64,000 nt of DNA. Source: Plecoglossus altivelis. Taxonomy: Eukaryota > Chordata > Actinopteri > Osmeriformes > Plecoglossidae. The notes below the pieces were generated by a model. The model saw only the letters and a list, made by a program, of their open reading frames with translations. It was not told the DNA's origin and ran no database searches. The translations under genes and the position numbers were made by a program. Numbering within the stretch: position 1 is the stretch's first letter; every line of letters starts with the position of its first letter. Shown piece by piece: positions 45,401-59,600 of the stretch. The stretch lies in contig BROE01000011.1 in NCBI GenBank assembly GCA_036571765.1, positions 6,322,716 through 6,386,715 on the forward strand. The letters are read 5' to 3'.

Positions 45401-48400
45401 CATCGCCCCCATTGGCTTTTTTTTTCTCTTCTTCTTTTTTCGGCTGTTCAAAATAACTTTTCGGCTTGATTATACACTTTCTGCTGCCAATCCAAATTAC
45501 AGGTCTGCACTCAAGCTCGTCCCTGAAAGCCACAAAAACAGCACGGAGAGTATTTGCATGATGCATGGGTGACAGAAAGAAAACTGAGTCACAGCCGTAA
45601 AAAGCTTCCCACTGAACAGATAGCAGACAACCCTTCAACCCACCCAAAAGGACGAGCATCAGACACAGATGGGCTGCAGATCATGCTTTATGATCCTCAC
45701 TGTAAAATAGCAAGTGTCAGAAAACCAAACATGGTAGGTAGACTGAAAATCTAGCTGGGCATTTGGCACTACCAGCTGGTCACAATATGTGTTTAGGTGG
45801 CAGCGCTTTCACATGTTTGCCAGCCACATTTTTTATGTTTCACTTTGTTGCTGGTTGCAGCCTGTGCATTGCCACCTGTTTCCAGGCTATTTACAAAGAT
45901 CTGAGCAAGCGTTTGCATATTGCACTCTCACATTACTGCTGTCATAATGATGGGCTTTAGAATCTGCCTGTGAAAGCGAAATCAAACAGTCTTTCAATAA
46001 GTAGCACACAAACGTGCCATGTTTCCTGAATGGGTATAAATGATGAATTGGCCTATTAGTGTGAGCCTGACTCTTACCGATTCTAGCTACTGACTTATGC
46101 CATGAGGACAGAAGTCTACATACAAATGACAACATCTTAATGTTGAACAATCAATGTCTAGAATATCTAGAACAATCTAGACACATATTGAAAAAATCCT
46201 AAAGTACAAAGGTTTAACTCACTGTGATACTAACAGAGCACTTTCCCAGTAAATTCAAGCTGAGCTTCAAGGCCATTTTCCTCAATGAGATCATGTAGAT
46301 AAACTGGCCACATTAGTAAACGCCTGGTCACTGCTGAGATTACCATAGTAACTTGTTTGTTGAACAAGGGAGTGCCCTCTGTAAACTACCTTAATATAGC
46401 GGGGTGGCTTACCCAGAAAACCTCAGCCATTTGAAATGACATGCATGCTGCTGGACAATACACACACACATACACACACACACACAAACAGAGACACTGG
46501 ACTGCCAAATCATAATTACATATGGTAGCTTTTTAAAGCATTCAATTTATTGAAGTCATCTGGAAGCTGACAAATTGCAGACCAGAACATAACCAGTACG
46601 TCGGATATCTTGACACTGTTTTCCATGAACTAGTATTTGTTTGAAAATTAGCTGGTAGAAAAACCATGCTGCATTGAATATTAAAGCAGTGAAGCTACAA
46701 AAAACTTACCTTTCAGAGAAATGTGTAAATGACGTCATCGTGGACCGCTCAAGCAAAGCCTCCATATTAGACACAAGTAACAGCAAAGGGGAGTGTTACT
46801 AATTCGCTCCGAGTGCCCCATCTAGTGGTGTCCATTGGGAACAATAGACAATTGTTCAAGTTCCGATTTGACGAATACACATTTTCTGTTTCCCATGCTG
46901 TAGGATTTGACCTAATGGATTACTTCAAAGTTGATGACGTTTTGGGAACGAGAGTCGACGAGGGTCAGAGCTCCTATGTCCGTCTGGGGACCATGCCCAT
47001 CGTGCAGCAAACAGAGTAAGGACATGAGGAATTATTCCACATGCCTTTTGGACACCCTTGGTCATCTGCGACCTATAGATATCATTTGAAATCAAAAGCA
47101 TGCTAATAGCTGAGAGAAAGACTATATTAGCCACACAGATTAATTTGAAAATACTGACAATTTGTTTTCCTTTCTTTGTACAGAGATGTATTTGCCCAGG
47201 GCCTACCAGATGAATATGCCTTTGTGACAACGTTCAAATTCAGAAAGACCTCACGAAGGGAAGATTGGTACCTCTGGCAGATTTATGACAAGTATGGTAT
47301 TCCTCAGGTATGTTGCATTTTGGAGGGCTGAAGGCCCATCCACTTAACAAGGGGGAACCCTTCTCGTTTTAAGTTCAAATCAACCCATGTGAGACTGTTG
47401 TCTGTAACATTATGCAACAGCATTTCAACTTGCAATCTCTTTTTACTAGGTGTCTATCCGGCTTGACGGTGAAAACAAGGCAGTTGAGTACAACGCTGTG
47501 GGGTTGACCAAGGATGCAGTGAGAGCTGTGTTTAAGAATTCAGAAGTGGACAACCTATTTGACCGCAACTGGCACAAGATAGCTCTCAGCGTAGAGGCCA
47601 AGCAAGTGACCCTTTTCCTGGACTGCAAGAAAATCCAGACGTTGCCCATAGAGGACAGGGAGGATATCGACATCCAAGGGAAGACTGTCATTGGAAAGCG
47701 GCTGTACGACAGCGTACCAATCGACGTGAGTCCTCCTCTCTGTTTTGTGCATTTATCAAATGAATCAAAAAGATGGCCCAATTGGCAATTGTGATTTTAT
47801 TCTTAAAGTTCAAAACAAGGAAACTGAATGTACTTGAATCTATTCTACTTTCTCTCCATCCAGTTTGACCTGCAGAGGATGATGATTTACTGTGATTCCA
47901 AGCATGCAGAGTTGGAATCCTGCTGTGATCTACCCACTGGGCCTGTGAGTACACCTAGTCATGTCAGTCTGTTGCCTGAGCATCCCTTTATCCTGGCTCC
48001 CATTTCAGTGTTTCTTTCCAATCCAAGATGTATCATTCGCTCTGGATTAGGCAGTTGAACCAAGGTAGCTTTGTTGTCTATATTGTTCAGCATCACCAGT
48101 GGAGCTGATGTGTGATATTTACACCATTTCAGTGCCCCAAGCAGGTGGTGACAGAGGCACCCCCTGTGCTAATTCCCACCCCTACCCCCACAAGTGGGGA
48201 GCAAAAAAGAGGACCTGAAGTAAATTGTTCCTGTCCCGCTGGTGAAAGGGTACGATGCCTACTCTGCAGGCTGGATTCCACCATCTGTTGAAAGACTGTC
48301 ATTCTGTCAAGTTGTAGTAACGCAAACCTCTTTGGGTCATTTATTGGATCTGAAGTTCCAAAGTGTTTATGTTTATCTTCTGCAGGGAGCCACCGGTGAA

Positions 48401-51400
48401 CCTGGCATTGCAGGTCCCAAGGGTGAAAAGGTTGAATAATGATCCTCTTTAGTCATGTTTATGAATGGTAACACAATATTCAAATTCCTTGACCAATCTG
48501 TGTCGTAATGCCACATGCGTGCATTTCCAGGGTGATACTGGCAGTTTAGGCCAAACTGGACCTCCTGGCCTGAAAGGACAAAAAGGAGAAACTGTATGAA
48601 AATCCTTCTGTGCTAACATCCCACTTCAGTGAACACATTAGGATCAAATAAACAATCCTCAACACATTAGAAATATACATGTACTAGCATGCTCACTGGA
48701 TCATGTATCTTTGTCCCCTAGTATGGACTATAGTACAACATTATTCGTCTTTGTAGTTTTACTATACCTGAGGATTACATCTTTATGGCATTGCTGTCCT
48801 CATCTTTAATATTCTTTTCTGCTGTTTTTTTCTCAAAAGCCTCGATAATAATTGATCCTTGTTGATTGATTATTTGCAGGGCGAAGTAATCTCTGTCAGG
48901 GGTGACAGGGGTCTGAAGGTAAGGTCATGGTTTTAACAGTCAAACTCCTCAAATCAATGCAATACAATAAATTAATAAGTTTCAATAAGTCTCATCTAAA
49001 GGCTGCTCATAGCTGCTACCTGATAGGGACATCAAACCTCTTTGAAGCACAGTGAAAATAGTTTAAAAATTTTTGGCGGGAGTGTCAAGGAAAATACTTA
49101 AAACGATATAATTGTTAGAATGCCAGGATAGGTCACCATTGAGGATGTGTAGCAGAGTTAAAGGATGGCCCACGCAGACGCCCACCACGTTCCTCAAAAA
49201 CAAAAGCTTGGTGGAGTTTGGCAGTACCAGCTGAAACCTTCAATATGTAATTTCTCCCTTTAGACAAGGGTTCAGGCATGTATCATTCGGGAGTCCAGAG
49301 AGGTATACTTTAAATGGTTGTGTGGGCTGAAAACAGGTCCAATGGCCTATCCTTGACCCGTAGTCACATGGTTTTGGACTTGGTCATCGTGGTATTGCGA
49401 GATGCTCCTAAATAGTGTGGTGTTGGATGTTTGATTGGGTGTCTTTGTGTTGACTTTCCACTTCACTGTGATCAAGTTTACACTCTCACATTATCCACTC
49501 GGGTTATGCTGACAGACAAGCAGCCTACTTGACAACTTAAGACATCATACATCATCCAGACGTTTCTCAGCATGTTTAGCACTGACCCGCCCAAAATAAA
49601 ATAAAAAGAAAAGCAATACTTTACAACTAATTCTATTAAAAGACAGGCTAACATATCGATGTGAATTGAGGAGTTTACTGCTAAAACAGCATGAAACTGC
49701 AAACTCCTAAATGTTTGTGGGCTATTCTGTTGCTGTTCTATCTTTCAGTCTGTCTACTTTGTCTGTTTATACAGCCTTTAACTTTCTGTCTATTCTGTGT
49801 AACACTTTGAAGGATGAAAACACTTGCATTGGTGTGCAAAAACAATAAATGCACATTTCTCTTGGTGTACTTTCTAAAAGGTGAAAGTTAATTTACCCTT
49901 CTCCAATTATGTATAATTGTATCTCCAGCAAGCTATAATATCTAAAAACACTTTCCCTTGCAGCAGAGGTACATTTTTGGTTAGAGTTAAATCATTTCAT
50001 TAAAGGTTGTAGTATAATGAAGTTATTTGGTTCATGGTCTCTTTGATGATGAAGTGATGTGTGTTAAAGTAAAGTATCTCCCATTGTAATTAATGGGGCG
50101 GCTTTCTTTGACTTTTAAGTGGTTTATGGAGTACAGTAAAGTCCTTGCTTGGCCAAGGTTTGGTGGTACCATGTAATTAACATCCTTTTCAGTTTTATTC
50201 TTCAAAGTCAGGGAAACTCCGTGGCACAGAAAATGACATCAGAGTACAAACCAAAACGACAACGTTTAAAGACAATAGAAATCCATTGACCTTGAGGTGT
50301 TGAAGTTGACCCGTACTGCATGTGTGAACCGACCTGGTGATTGGTGAACCAAAACGACCGACATCCACGACTTTGGCCCTTGAACCATTGCTCAAAAGGC
50401 TCTTGTGTGAATGTCAGAGTCTCTCGTGCCTTTTGATTGTTTTGTATGTAAATGTAGTTATCATTATTCTTTCTCGTTTGGTTTTTATGTCTCACTGTGT
50501 GTAAACCATTCTCTAACAGTTGTTTACTAAGCTGTGTTCAGTGACTTAACCTTGTTCACTCTGTTTTCTCACAGCATGTTGTCGTTTTCAATGTGTTTGT
50601 CCCAAAACACCAACCCTTCGTATTAAATATGCACCAACCAGAGTCAACACCTTTCTTTTCCTCCACAGGGTGACAGTGGCAGTAAAGGCTCATTAGGTGA
50701 TAAAGGGCAGAAAGGAGAGAAGGTGAGGAGGTTAGACTTCTGTCAGAAGCCCATTTGAATACTATGCTGTCTGAAAAATGATTAAGTCTGTTGAAATGTC
50801 TCTCAGGGAACCAGTGGAGTAGCCGGTTTTGCTGGAAAACAAGGCGAGAAAGGGACCAAAGTAAAAAATAAAAAGAAAACGTTCTTTTGGCATCATAATT
50901 TGATTACAATGGAAGTGTACCCTGCCGTTTTATTAAGCAGCATTCATGTGACAGGGTGAAGCTGGCGCTGCAGGTGACCTAGGCCTGCCTGGCCCATCAG
51001 GACCAAAGGTGAGTGAACGGCCTTTCATTCAGAAGGACTTCATCGTGAACTCCAGCTTAGGTGGAAGTATTGTGGGTATTTTTGCAGTTTAACAAAGCAG
51101 CATATTCTGACAGTATGTTTTATATTAAAGGCATCCATGTTGTACTAGTTGGCGTACTTACTTCAGACAGAAAAATACCTCTCTGCCTGTCATTAATTTC
51201 AGTTGAAATGTGACTGGCTTGATCTACACTCCCTGGAATGTAGACCAAATAGTACATTTAATAGTAAGAGAGAGGAAAGAAGGAGGAGCACTGATGGGGT
51301 TGGCCAATGATCTGCGGCCACCCAGTTGCTGTCTAAGAGCCCATCCAGAGAAAAAGGCAGAACTAGAGTAAATATTAACTCCCCCTCCTCTTCACTACTG

Positions 51401-54400
51401 AGAAGTGGTAAGATGAATGACTTTAACAAATGTTTTCCCTTTAACACACTACATCGTTTTGGCCTTATGATTTAGATACACTCCAGGAAAATCTTGTATG
51501 CCAAAAGGTCATACCCTGACCGTCATCCCAGCTCTGACTGGCATTATATGTGTGCCTAGTTAGCAGGGTATCTGCCACAGCAGAAAGAGTGAGAAAGAGC
51601 TCACTGGTCAAGGTCATCTCCGAGGGTGTTCTAACCCAAGGTCTCCATAGCGACAGCTGTTGTTGCTGTTCTGGGCGTTTAAGGGCCTATATGATCTATG
51701 TGGATCCCAAGTTAGTTGAACCTTGCCACAGAAAATAGCATTACAGCTGTTCAATCTCTTTCAAGGAGCAAATGGTTTAGTTAAACCTTGAGTTCATATT
51801 CGTTGACATTTATGTTTGAACTTCATGTTAATTCTGCTACCATTTATACTTCTTTTTCTCTTTGTTAGGGAATTCAAGGAGATTCTGGAGCTATTGGCAC
51901 ACCTGGACCCAAAGGTGTTTCTGTGAGTACATCATACTACAATCTGCCAAAACATTAAATACAAAAATGTTTACAGTTTTAATTTGAACCCTTATGCCTG
52001 GACTATTTTATTCAACATTAGGGGACCAGTGGTGTGAAAGGAGAAAAAGGGACATCAGGAACAAGGGTAAGATCTGTCAGACATACCTTAGTTCCAGAAA
52101 GACTGAAGCTGTCTCTGGTTTTTCATGGTTTCCATGTAGTAAGGCTTTGGGCTCTACATCCTTGAGAGGGTTAATTCCATGAGCCATAGAGAAAGCACAT
52201 TCATCCCAGAGGAAGGGGGAACTTAGAGGAGTAATGGTGCAAACAGATGTGCTTCCCTGATGCACTCGCCAAACTTCCTGTCTGGGACCTGAGGGGGCGT
52301 TACACTCAAAAGTAGCTCATTCAGGGCTACTGCAGCATGTGTTGAAGGCTTCCTGTGAAAATCCAAGAACATACGGAAATATAGACTCTCGCTTCATCGT
52401 AAAAAAGGGTTCGACCAGTGTTGTTCACATTTTATAAATCTATGAAAGTATGAAGTTGTGCCCAAATAAAGCACATCTGTGATCTGAGATTGAGCTTTGT
52501 TCATATGTTGGGTGGGTGCCTTTTGACCATACATTTCTTACAGCTTATATAATGTATTGTCATTGGCTCTTTACTGTTCATTAATAGTGGACGGACTTGA
52601 GAAACATCAACATGTAATCCATGCACACTGAAGGGACACGCATATTATGGTGTGCCGGTCAGAATCTTCTTTAGTTCGGTCAGGATGTCTCCGCACGTCC
52701 TTCTTTTAGAACACAACGGATATATGTTAAGCACATGGACAGCCGTGTCCTGACTTTAAATCATGTTGCAGGTTCTGAAAGCATAACATTGGGCTCTATA
52801 GAACAGCTCTTGTTTTCATGCATTCAGAACTGCCGTGCAATACTTGCTGGTCCCCCAGCCAGTCAGCTTCCTGGGGGTGAGGCCTGGAGAAACGCTCCCC
52901 ACAGCTGAGGTGACGGGAGGTGGTTAGACAGAGGGGGGCGAGGGGTGAGGCTCGGGTCAAGGGGACTCATCTGCATGTTGGCAGACGGAAAAGTCAGGAA
53001 GTCTGACTGACACACACATGTAATGTGAATCATCTCCCACCAGCTGCTAAACTGCCAAACGATAAATGCATGTTGCTACACGACATGGGTTTGTGTTCCT
53101 GTTTCATGTGGAATGTGAATTATTTTCAAGTAATCCTTGTTTCTTAGGGAGATGCAGGTCTTGATGGATTGCCTGGGAAGCCTGGTGTTCCTGGTAAAGA
53201 TGTGAGTTATCAAGTTACCGTTCACCCGTGAAGAATGAGGCCCTTATTGCACCTGCCTATTTGAAATTTAAAATGAATTCTGGATTTTTTTTGTTGAATA
53301 GGGTCTGAGAGGCCTGATTGGTACGCCTGGCCCCAGTGGCATCAAAGGGGATAAGGTATAGTCTCTCATCTGTACTTGTTACACCTTGCTGCAACATTGA
53401 ACAATATGAACAAAAAAGAACATCTTTCAGAGCATTCTGGATACGTGAAGACCTGCCAGCGGCTCCAGTCCACTGTTCTTAGTTCAGAAGTCACTATCTC
53501 TATTTTCCAGACATTCTTCTTTTGCGTTCCCTTTTCTAATCAAAGGCAGCCTTCTTATTTGTCTGACACAGAAGATAGCTGAGCACATTTGTCTGTTAGT
53601 AATTACTGACTGTGCAGTGTACGTGTTTATTATCTCACTCACACGCACACACAGAGAAATAGTATTGTGATTTATTGCACCTTTTGAAAAGGGGTAGGAT
53701 TTTTTACTGTTTACATTTTCCCTCAGGGAGAGAGGGGCCTGGCCGGGTTACCTGGAGACGTGGTAAGTCCCCGAAAATATATTTAAATGTCAAGTACGTT
53801 AGCATTTCAATAATTGTTGCATTTCATCTACTCAGCTTACGTGTCTGAACCATACTTTCTCATCAGGTTCAAAAAGAAGGCTTGAAAGGAGAAGCTGTGA
53901 GTTCATCCATGCAATTATTATTATTATTACTATTGTTCTCTGTCCTGTTCCTGTTTTTTGATTAAACAAATGATATACTAATGTCTTTGGGAATCTACTG
54001 TCTACTGAACTGTGAGAGGACTACTGAACTGTGAACATTACTAGAGGACATATGCACATACGCTGTGCCACAGGTTCACTAATGAACTGCCTTAACTCTT
54101 GTGTTTTTCAGGGGCCCCCTGGCCCTGCTGGCCCCCAGGGACGAGATGGCCCACCAGGACCTCCAGTAAGGACCCATGTTTTAAGACTTCCTTTACCGAC
54201 CGAAAAAACTCACCTGTTCTTTATTGAAACACTATAGTTGCAGGTGATTAATGTATGTCAGCGAGCTTGAACTTACTTTCAAAATGTGTTCTTCTCTTTA
54301 GGGTCAACCCGGTCCAATGGGCTTGCCTGGAGAACCTGGAGAGTTTGGACAAAGGGTAAATGTTTAAAAAATATATATATATTTATCTGATTATTTCAAT

Positions 54401-56583
54401 AGAGGGAGCATGTGGATGGCATTTCAATCTTGGAGTTGTGGAATACAATTCTTTCACCTCGATCATCAGCAGAATCACATACAGTAAATGTCACATGTTC
54501 AGCAACACGTTTCTTAGGTCCAAATTTGTAGTCATGGCAGCTGAATGTTTTTGTGCAGGTTTTCCAGAAGGATAATCAGAAGTAGTAGGCTTCTCAGTTG
54601 GTGGACAGAATGCCTGCATGGCTTTTCAGTTTGCAGTGTAGAAAGTGTCCAGCGTAGATAATTAATCTGTACTGGACGCACAATACAGACAGAGAGCTTG
54701 ACCTATTTTCTGGCGTTAGTTTTTCTCTGGTTTGCTTCACTGGCACTTCTGCATTTAAATGCACCTCAGTGTATTGTTGCTATGAAACCCAGCATAGCGG
54801 TGAGCTGGTCTAAGTCTGGGAGGAGGATGTGAGCTCACTGAGGGGTGCTAGCTGTGATAATAGGGATGTCTGCTTGACCAGCGGGGCAGACAGAGCCAGC
54901 TGAGCCGGTCGCTTGGCTGATCAGGCATGGAACGAGCCGCTCTAAAGTTCACTGAGGCCATCATCATCAGTCATCTGTGTCCCTCTCCGGCTCTGAGAAC
55001 TGTTCACCCACCTATGTCCTTGTGACGACACAAGCCCCTTCAAGGTTAAACACATGCAGTGTTGCAGAACAGCCTGCAGAGGACAGCATGTTACAGTATA
55101 TGTCAATTTTTTTCTACACGAAAATAGGTGTTGGTGTTTCAACTCATAGACCTATGGTTCAAATTCAGTTAGATGGTAGCTTGATGGTTTGTAACATAAA
55201 CCATTGGGAAGTTGTCCTTAGAAACTGTTTGGCACTTTGAAAAAATACTTTGTACGTTGACTGGGTCATCGTCTATCGCCGTCCATCATGGGCCAACTTT
55301 ACCACTGCTTGTAGATACGAAGAGTTCCTCATATCACGATGCTGATTGATCAGAATCAATGTGGTTTGGGAACAAATGAATAATTCCGAACTTGTCATGG
55401 TTGTTTTCTTGCAAATCCAATTTCTCGCCATGTCACAACTACAGGGCCAACACCCACATTATTATGCTGTGACACTCAAATGTATGCTCCAGCTCATCAT
55501 GTTGGAGTTCGGCCATTTAAGATCCATCTGTTTCTTCACAGGGAAAGAAAGGAGAGAGTGGATTACCAGGTGTTGACGGCTTGCCGGGACCCCCTGTAAG
55601 GACACCGAGTTTCATATCTAGTTCACGTACATCCTGTTGTTACATGTCACATGTCACCGTAGTTCTGATTGACAATACTCTGTGCATCCATGGATATCTG
55701 TCAAATTTATGTTCAGGTGGGATTCTTAAACAAACCAACAAAAACAACATTATATTTTGAAGTCATAAATGTGGCTGCCATTCCTTCCATTCAAGTTCAT
55801 GTATTTTCATCTGGGCATCTTGTTGGTTTTTAAGAACTCACTGCTGACCAGAGATATCGCTGACCTCTCTCTAAACAGTATCCATAATAAACAAAATAAA
55901 GGAAATTGCAGGTCCTTCACTCATGCACATTGCTAATAATATTCCAAATTGTTACTGGAAGGGTAATTACTGCCCCTAATTACTGCCTGTGGTTTTAAAA
56001 GATAGTTGCCAAGATTGTACATTACTACACTGCTCTCTAGTGGTGGATAAAATGAGATATTATTACAAGAGTCTGCTTGCTGGACCAACGACGACCATGC
56101 ATATTAATAATATTTCATCACTTTTCATCAAAGGGTCCACAGGGACCTCCAGGGCAACATGGAAACCCTGGACAGACAGGTCCACCTGTAAGTGGGAAAA
56201 AGAAATTCACCGGCATATTAGGTTTCTATACTCTTTTAGGAGTTAATGGCCAACCTTGTTTTCATTCTTTCTTATTAAGGGTTTGCCTGGTGAAATAGGA
56301 TTTTCTGGTAAACCAGGCGAGTCAGGAAAAGCCGTAAGTTCATGCGTCCTCATTTATGATTCCAGGTTTACTTCCATGATGGTTTTGATGCTGCAACATT
56401 TGATTCCCCCTTCCTGAAGTCTATCTTTGCTGTTGTTTTAAGGGTTTGCCTGGTAAAGATGGCCTGGATGGGTTTCCAGGAAGCGATGGGGCCAAGGTCA
56501 GTTATCCTCCCTATTATTAACTGTTCACGTTAGACCCCACTTTGTGACACATTCAACAATAATATGCATGAATACATAAGGAC

Positions 56584-56624
<41 letters not shown>

Positions 56625-59600
56625 GGCAGGCAGGCAGGCAGGCAAACAGACAGACAGACCCTTCTGTTAAAAAAACAAATGATCATCTTCCCTTCTATCT
56701 TCTATCTCCAACAAGGGCTCTCAAGGAGAGCCTGGTATAGATGGCTTCCCCGGTAAACCTGGACCTAAGGTAAAGTGCCACTGCACAATGAAACTGTCTA
56801 GCAGTGAGAGCACTCACTCCAGGCTGTGGATCTACATGACCTCCCTTGGCTTTCTAATGTGTCATTCCGATATCTGTGTTGTACTTCCAGGGTGATGATG
56901 GACCTCCGGGCCCCAGGGGGCCTCCAGGAGAGAGGGTATGTCCTGTGTCTGCCCCTCATAATAAAGCAGGATTCCAAGCTAAGACCTTCAGGAAACAGGT
57001 CACTTGATGCCCCCTTTGTCTTGTGTCTGTGTGTGATGTTGCAGGGAGAGGGAGGCCTACCTGGACAGCAAGGTGTTGCTGGGCCAAGAGGAGAAAAAGG
57101 AAGCCAGGTGAGATCAGATCGTACTCATTTAGCGACATACGATGACGCCCATTTCAAAATGGGTCTTCACTGTCACAGTGTTGAAAAGCACCATGTTCTC
57201 CACAGCTGATTAACTTTAAGGGTGTCTGTGTTTTATCCGGATGCCCCTCTTTATAGGGTGACAGGGGAAAAGATGGTTCGTTTGGGCCAAAAGGTGACAA
57301 AGGAGACAAGGTTAGAGACAGTTTGTGGCCGGGAAAATATGTGACGCTCATAATGTATGACTGTATTTAAATGCATTGCGACATGCTACATCACCCTAAG
57401 ATATGTGTAATGAGGTAATTAGTGTTAGTCAGTGACAGTACACTAACTCCTCTGTCTCTCCTCAGGGTGACACAGGATCCAGGGGGCCTCCTGGAACTCC
57501 AGGAAACGTGAGTTGTGTTGGACGATGGCTGATATAGTAATACTTATTAATGAACTGTAACACTGACATGAAGTGTTGCTCATCAAGAAATTTCATCTTC
57601 AAAGTAGTAAATGCTGTTAGAACAGAATGAGAATAAGTTTTGTGTTTTACTTTCTCATAGGTTGCCAATGTGATTCCTGAGCCTGGCGAACCAGTAAGTG
57701 CAACACAGAAATACAATATAATAAATATTGAATCGAAACAATATCCTGGTTCTTTGAGGAGGACTTGTCCAATATACAAATACAAAACTATGATAGCTGT
57801 GTGTATTAGCACCGCTACTATGCAATTCTACCATTTTTAGGTGGATGTGATTGTTTATTTGTAAGAGGATTCAGCATATTTGATCTTGTTGTAGGGTAAA
57901 CCAGGAGAGCAGGGTGAAAAGGGAGAACAAGGAAAACCAGGCGAGATGGTAAGTCACTAATGTAACAATGTCTACATCCTACCACTAGATGTCAGAAGAG
58001 TCTAGAACCTGTATTAGAAACTCTTATTGTAGGTAGTCAAACATGCCACGCTAACTAAAACCTTGCCCCCAATCTTACTTTCATTTAGCTATTGTTTTCT
58101 ACAAAGTTAAATTCAGCTGTGATTGGTTCAAGGACACAATTGCAGGTTAAACGGGTGGCCCACTCAAAAATTATATATCTTGTTATCTCTAACTGGCTCT
58201 AATCAGTCATTCATTTTTAAAGTGTTTACTGTACACAGTCACCAATGTACAGGCACACGCTAACTGATTTTTGTTCTTTAAAGGGTCCACGAGGATTGCC
58301 TGGTGAACAAGGCTTTAAGGGACTGCCTGGGCCTCAGGTAAACATTAGAGTTCTGATACTGAGCACCTGTTTCAGTAGTAGCACTATCTTATATAAACCA
58401 TACTCTCTCATAAATGATACGTGTACCAACTTGCTCAAAAAGTATTCTTTGTATGATGATCTTTCCTGACTTCACCCCAGGGTCCCATAGGTGATGTCGG
58501 TCCTAAAGGCGAGGCAGGGCGAGTCGGAGATCCGGTGAGTCTGGGATCTGAATTTCCATTGGATTGTGATTGTCTGACATTATTGACTGTTATGATGGAC
58601 CTTCGTTGTGCTCCCAGGGTCCTCCAGGTTTGATCGGTGCTCAAGGCTCTCGCGGACTACCAGGAAATGTGGTAAGCTGATTTTTCTGAGAATGGGAACA
58701 GACGATTTTTGGCTGATAGAAAATGTGTTGGATTACAAATACATTGCGATTTACTCTGTCTTTCTTGACTTTCACCTTTGTGTTTCTAGGGAATCCCTGG
58801 AACCATCGGGCCTCCTGGCCTAGCAGGACAAAGAGGAGAGCGGGTCGGTCATCTCATTCTGTCTAAGTCTAAATGTCCCGTTTGATCACAGTTAGAACCA
58901 GTTGGAATAGATACTGTATAGGGTAAACTAAGTGCAACCTTTGATTTGCACTATTGATTTGATGCACAGCTAGTGCCACATGCTACACTTCTTTGTGTAG
59001 ATGTAAGGGCTTGATGCCAAAATTCGATTTCACAACAAGCATATTGTAATCTCACCACATCTTCTCTGGGTGTGCTGGTCTATTGTCATGTTTGTTGGTT
59101 TATATCCTGGCAGTCTCACACCTCAATCGGTGCATCTTTGTTCTAAGAGTGGAGACTGGAAGTCTAAATATAGAACAGGGCCATCTCTTTTCTGAGTCAC
59201 TGGTCTTTGCATGGTGACGTGTTGCAGGGGGAGCTAGGAAAGGAAGGACGTGCAGGCCCCCCGGGGGCCCCTGGAGAACCTGGTGCAGGTGGACCTCCTG
59301 GGCCACCAGGAAAGGGAAAAGACGGACTCAATGTAAGTCATAAAAATACAATTTTTGTATCTCACTTGCAAATTCTTTCTGTGTGTGTGTGTCTAAGGTA
59401 GACTGGCACATTTCACCTTAGACCTTCGATGATGTGAATTAGTTTGAATTCTGAATCACAGTGTGTCACTTCCGACCTTACAGTACTTTACTACTGTCTG
59501 AAAGTGATGGATCAGCTTAGAGGGTTAAGTACTGGCTGCGGGGCATGCTGTATAAGCACGTGTTCACATGGCATGTATGGCAAGTGACTGGAGTAAGCAT

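Larger units (their letters stand above)
43266..46903 (+). other. col22a1: col22a1 intron before TSPN exons
   Basis: 3.6 kb. It contains a short CA tract near 46458-46488 and a CTCF-like motif at 46814; otherwise nothing recognised. Confidence 0.9.

Noticed and set aside
48241..48246. Alternative donor GTGAAA inside col22a1 exon 8
   Set aside because: It would leave one overhanging base while the next exon starts in phase 0, breaking the Gly-X-Y frame.
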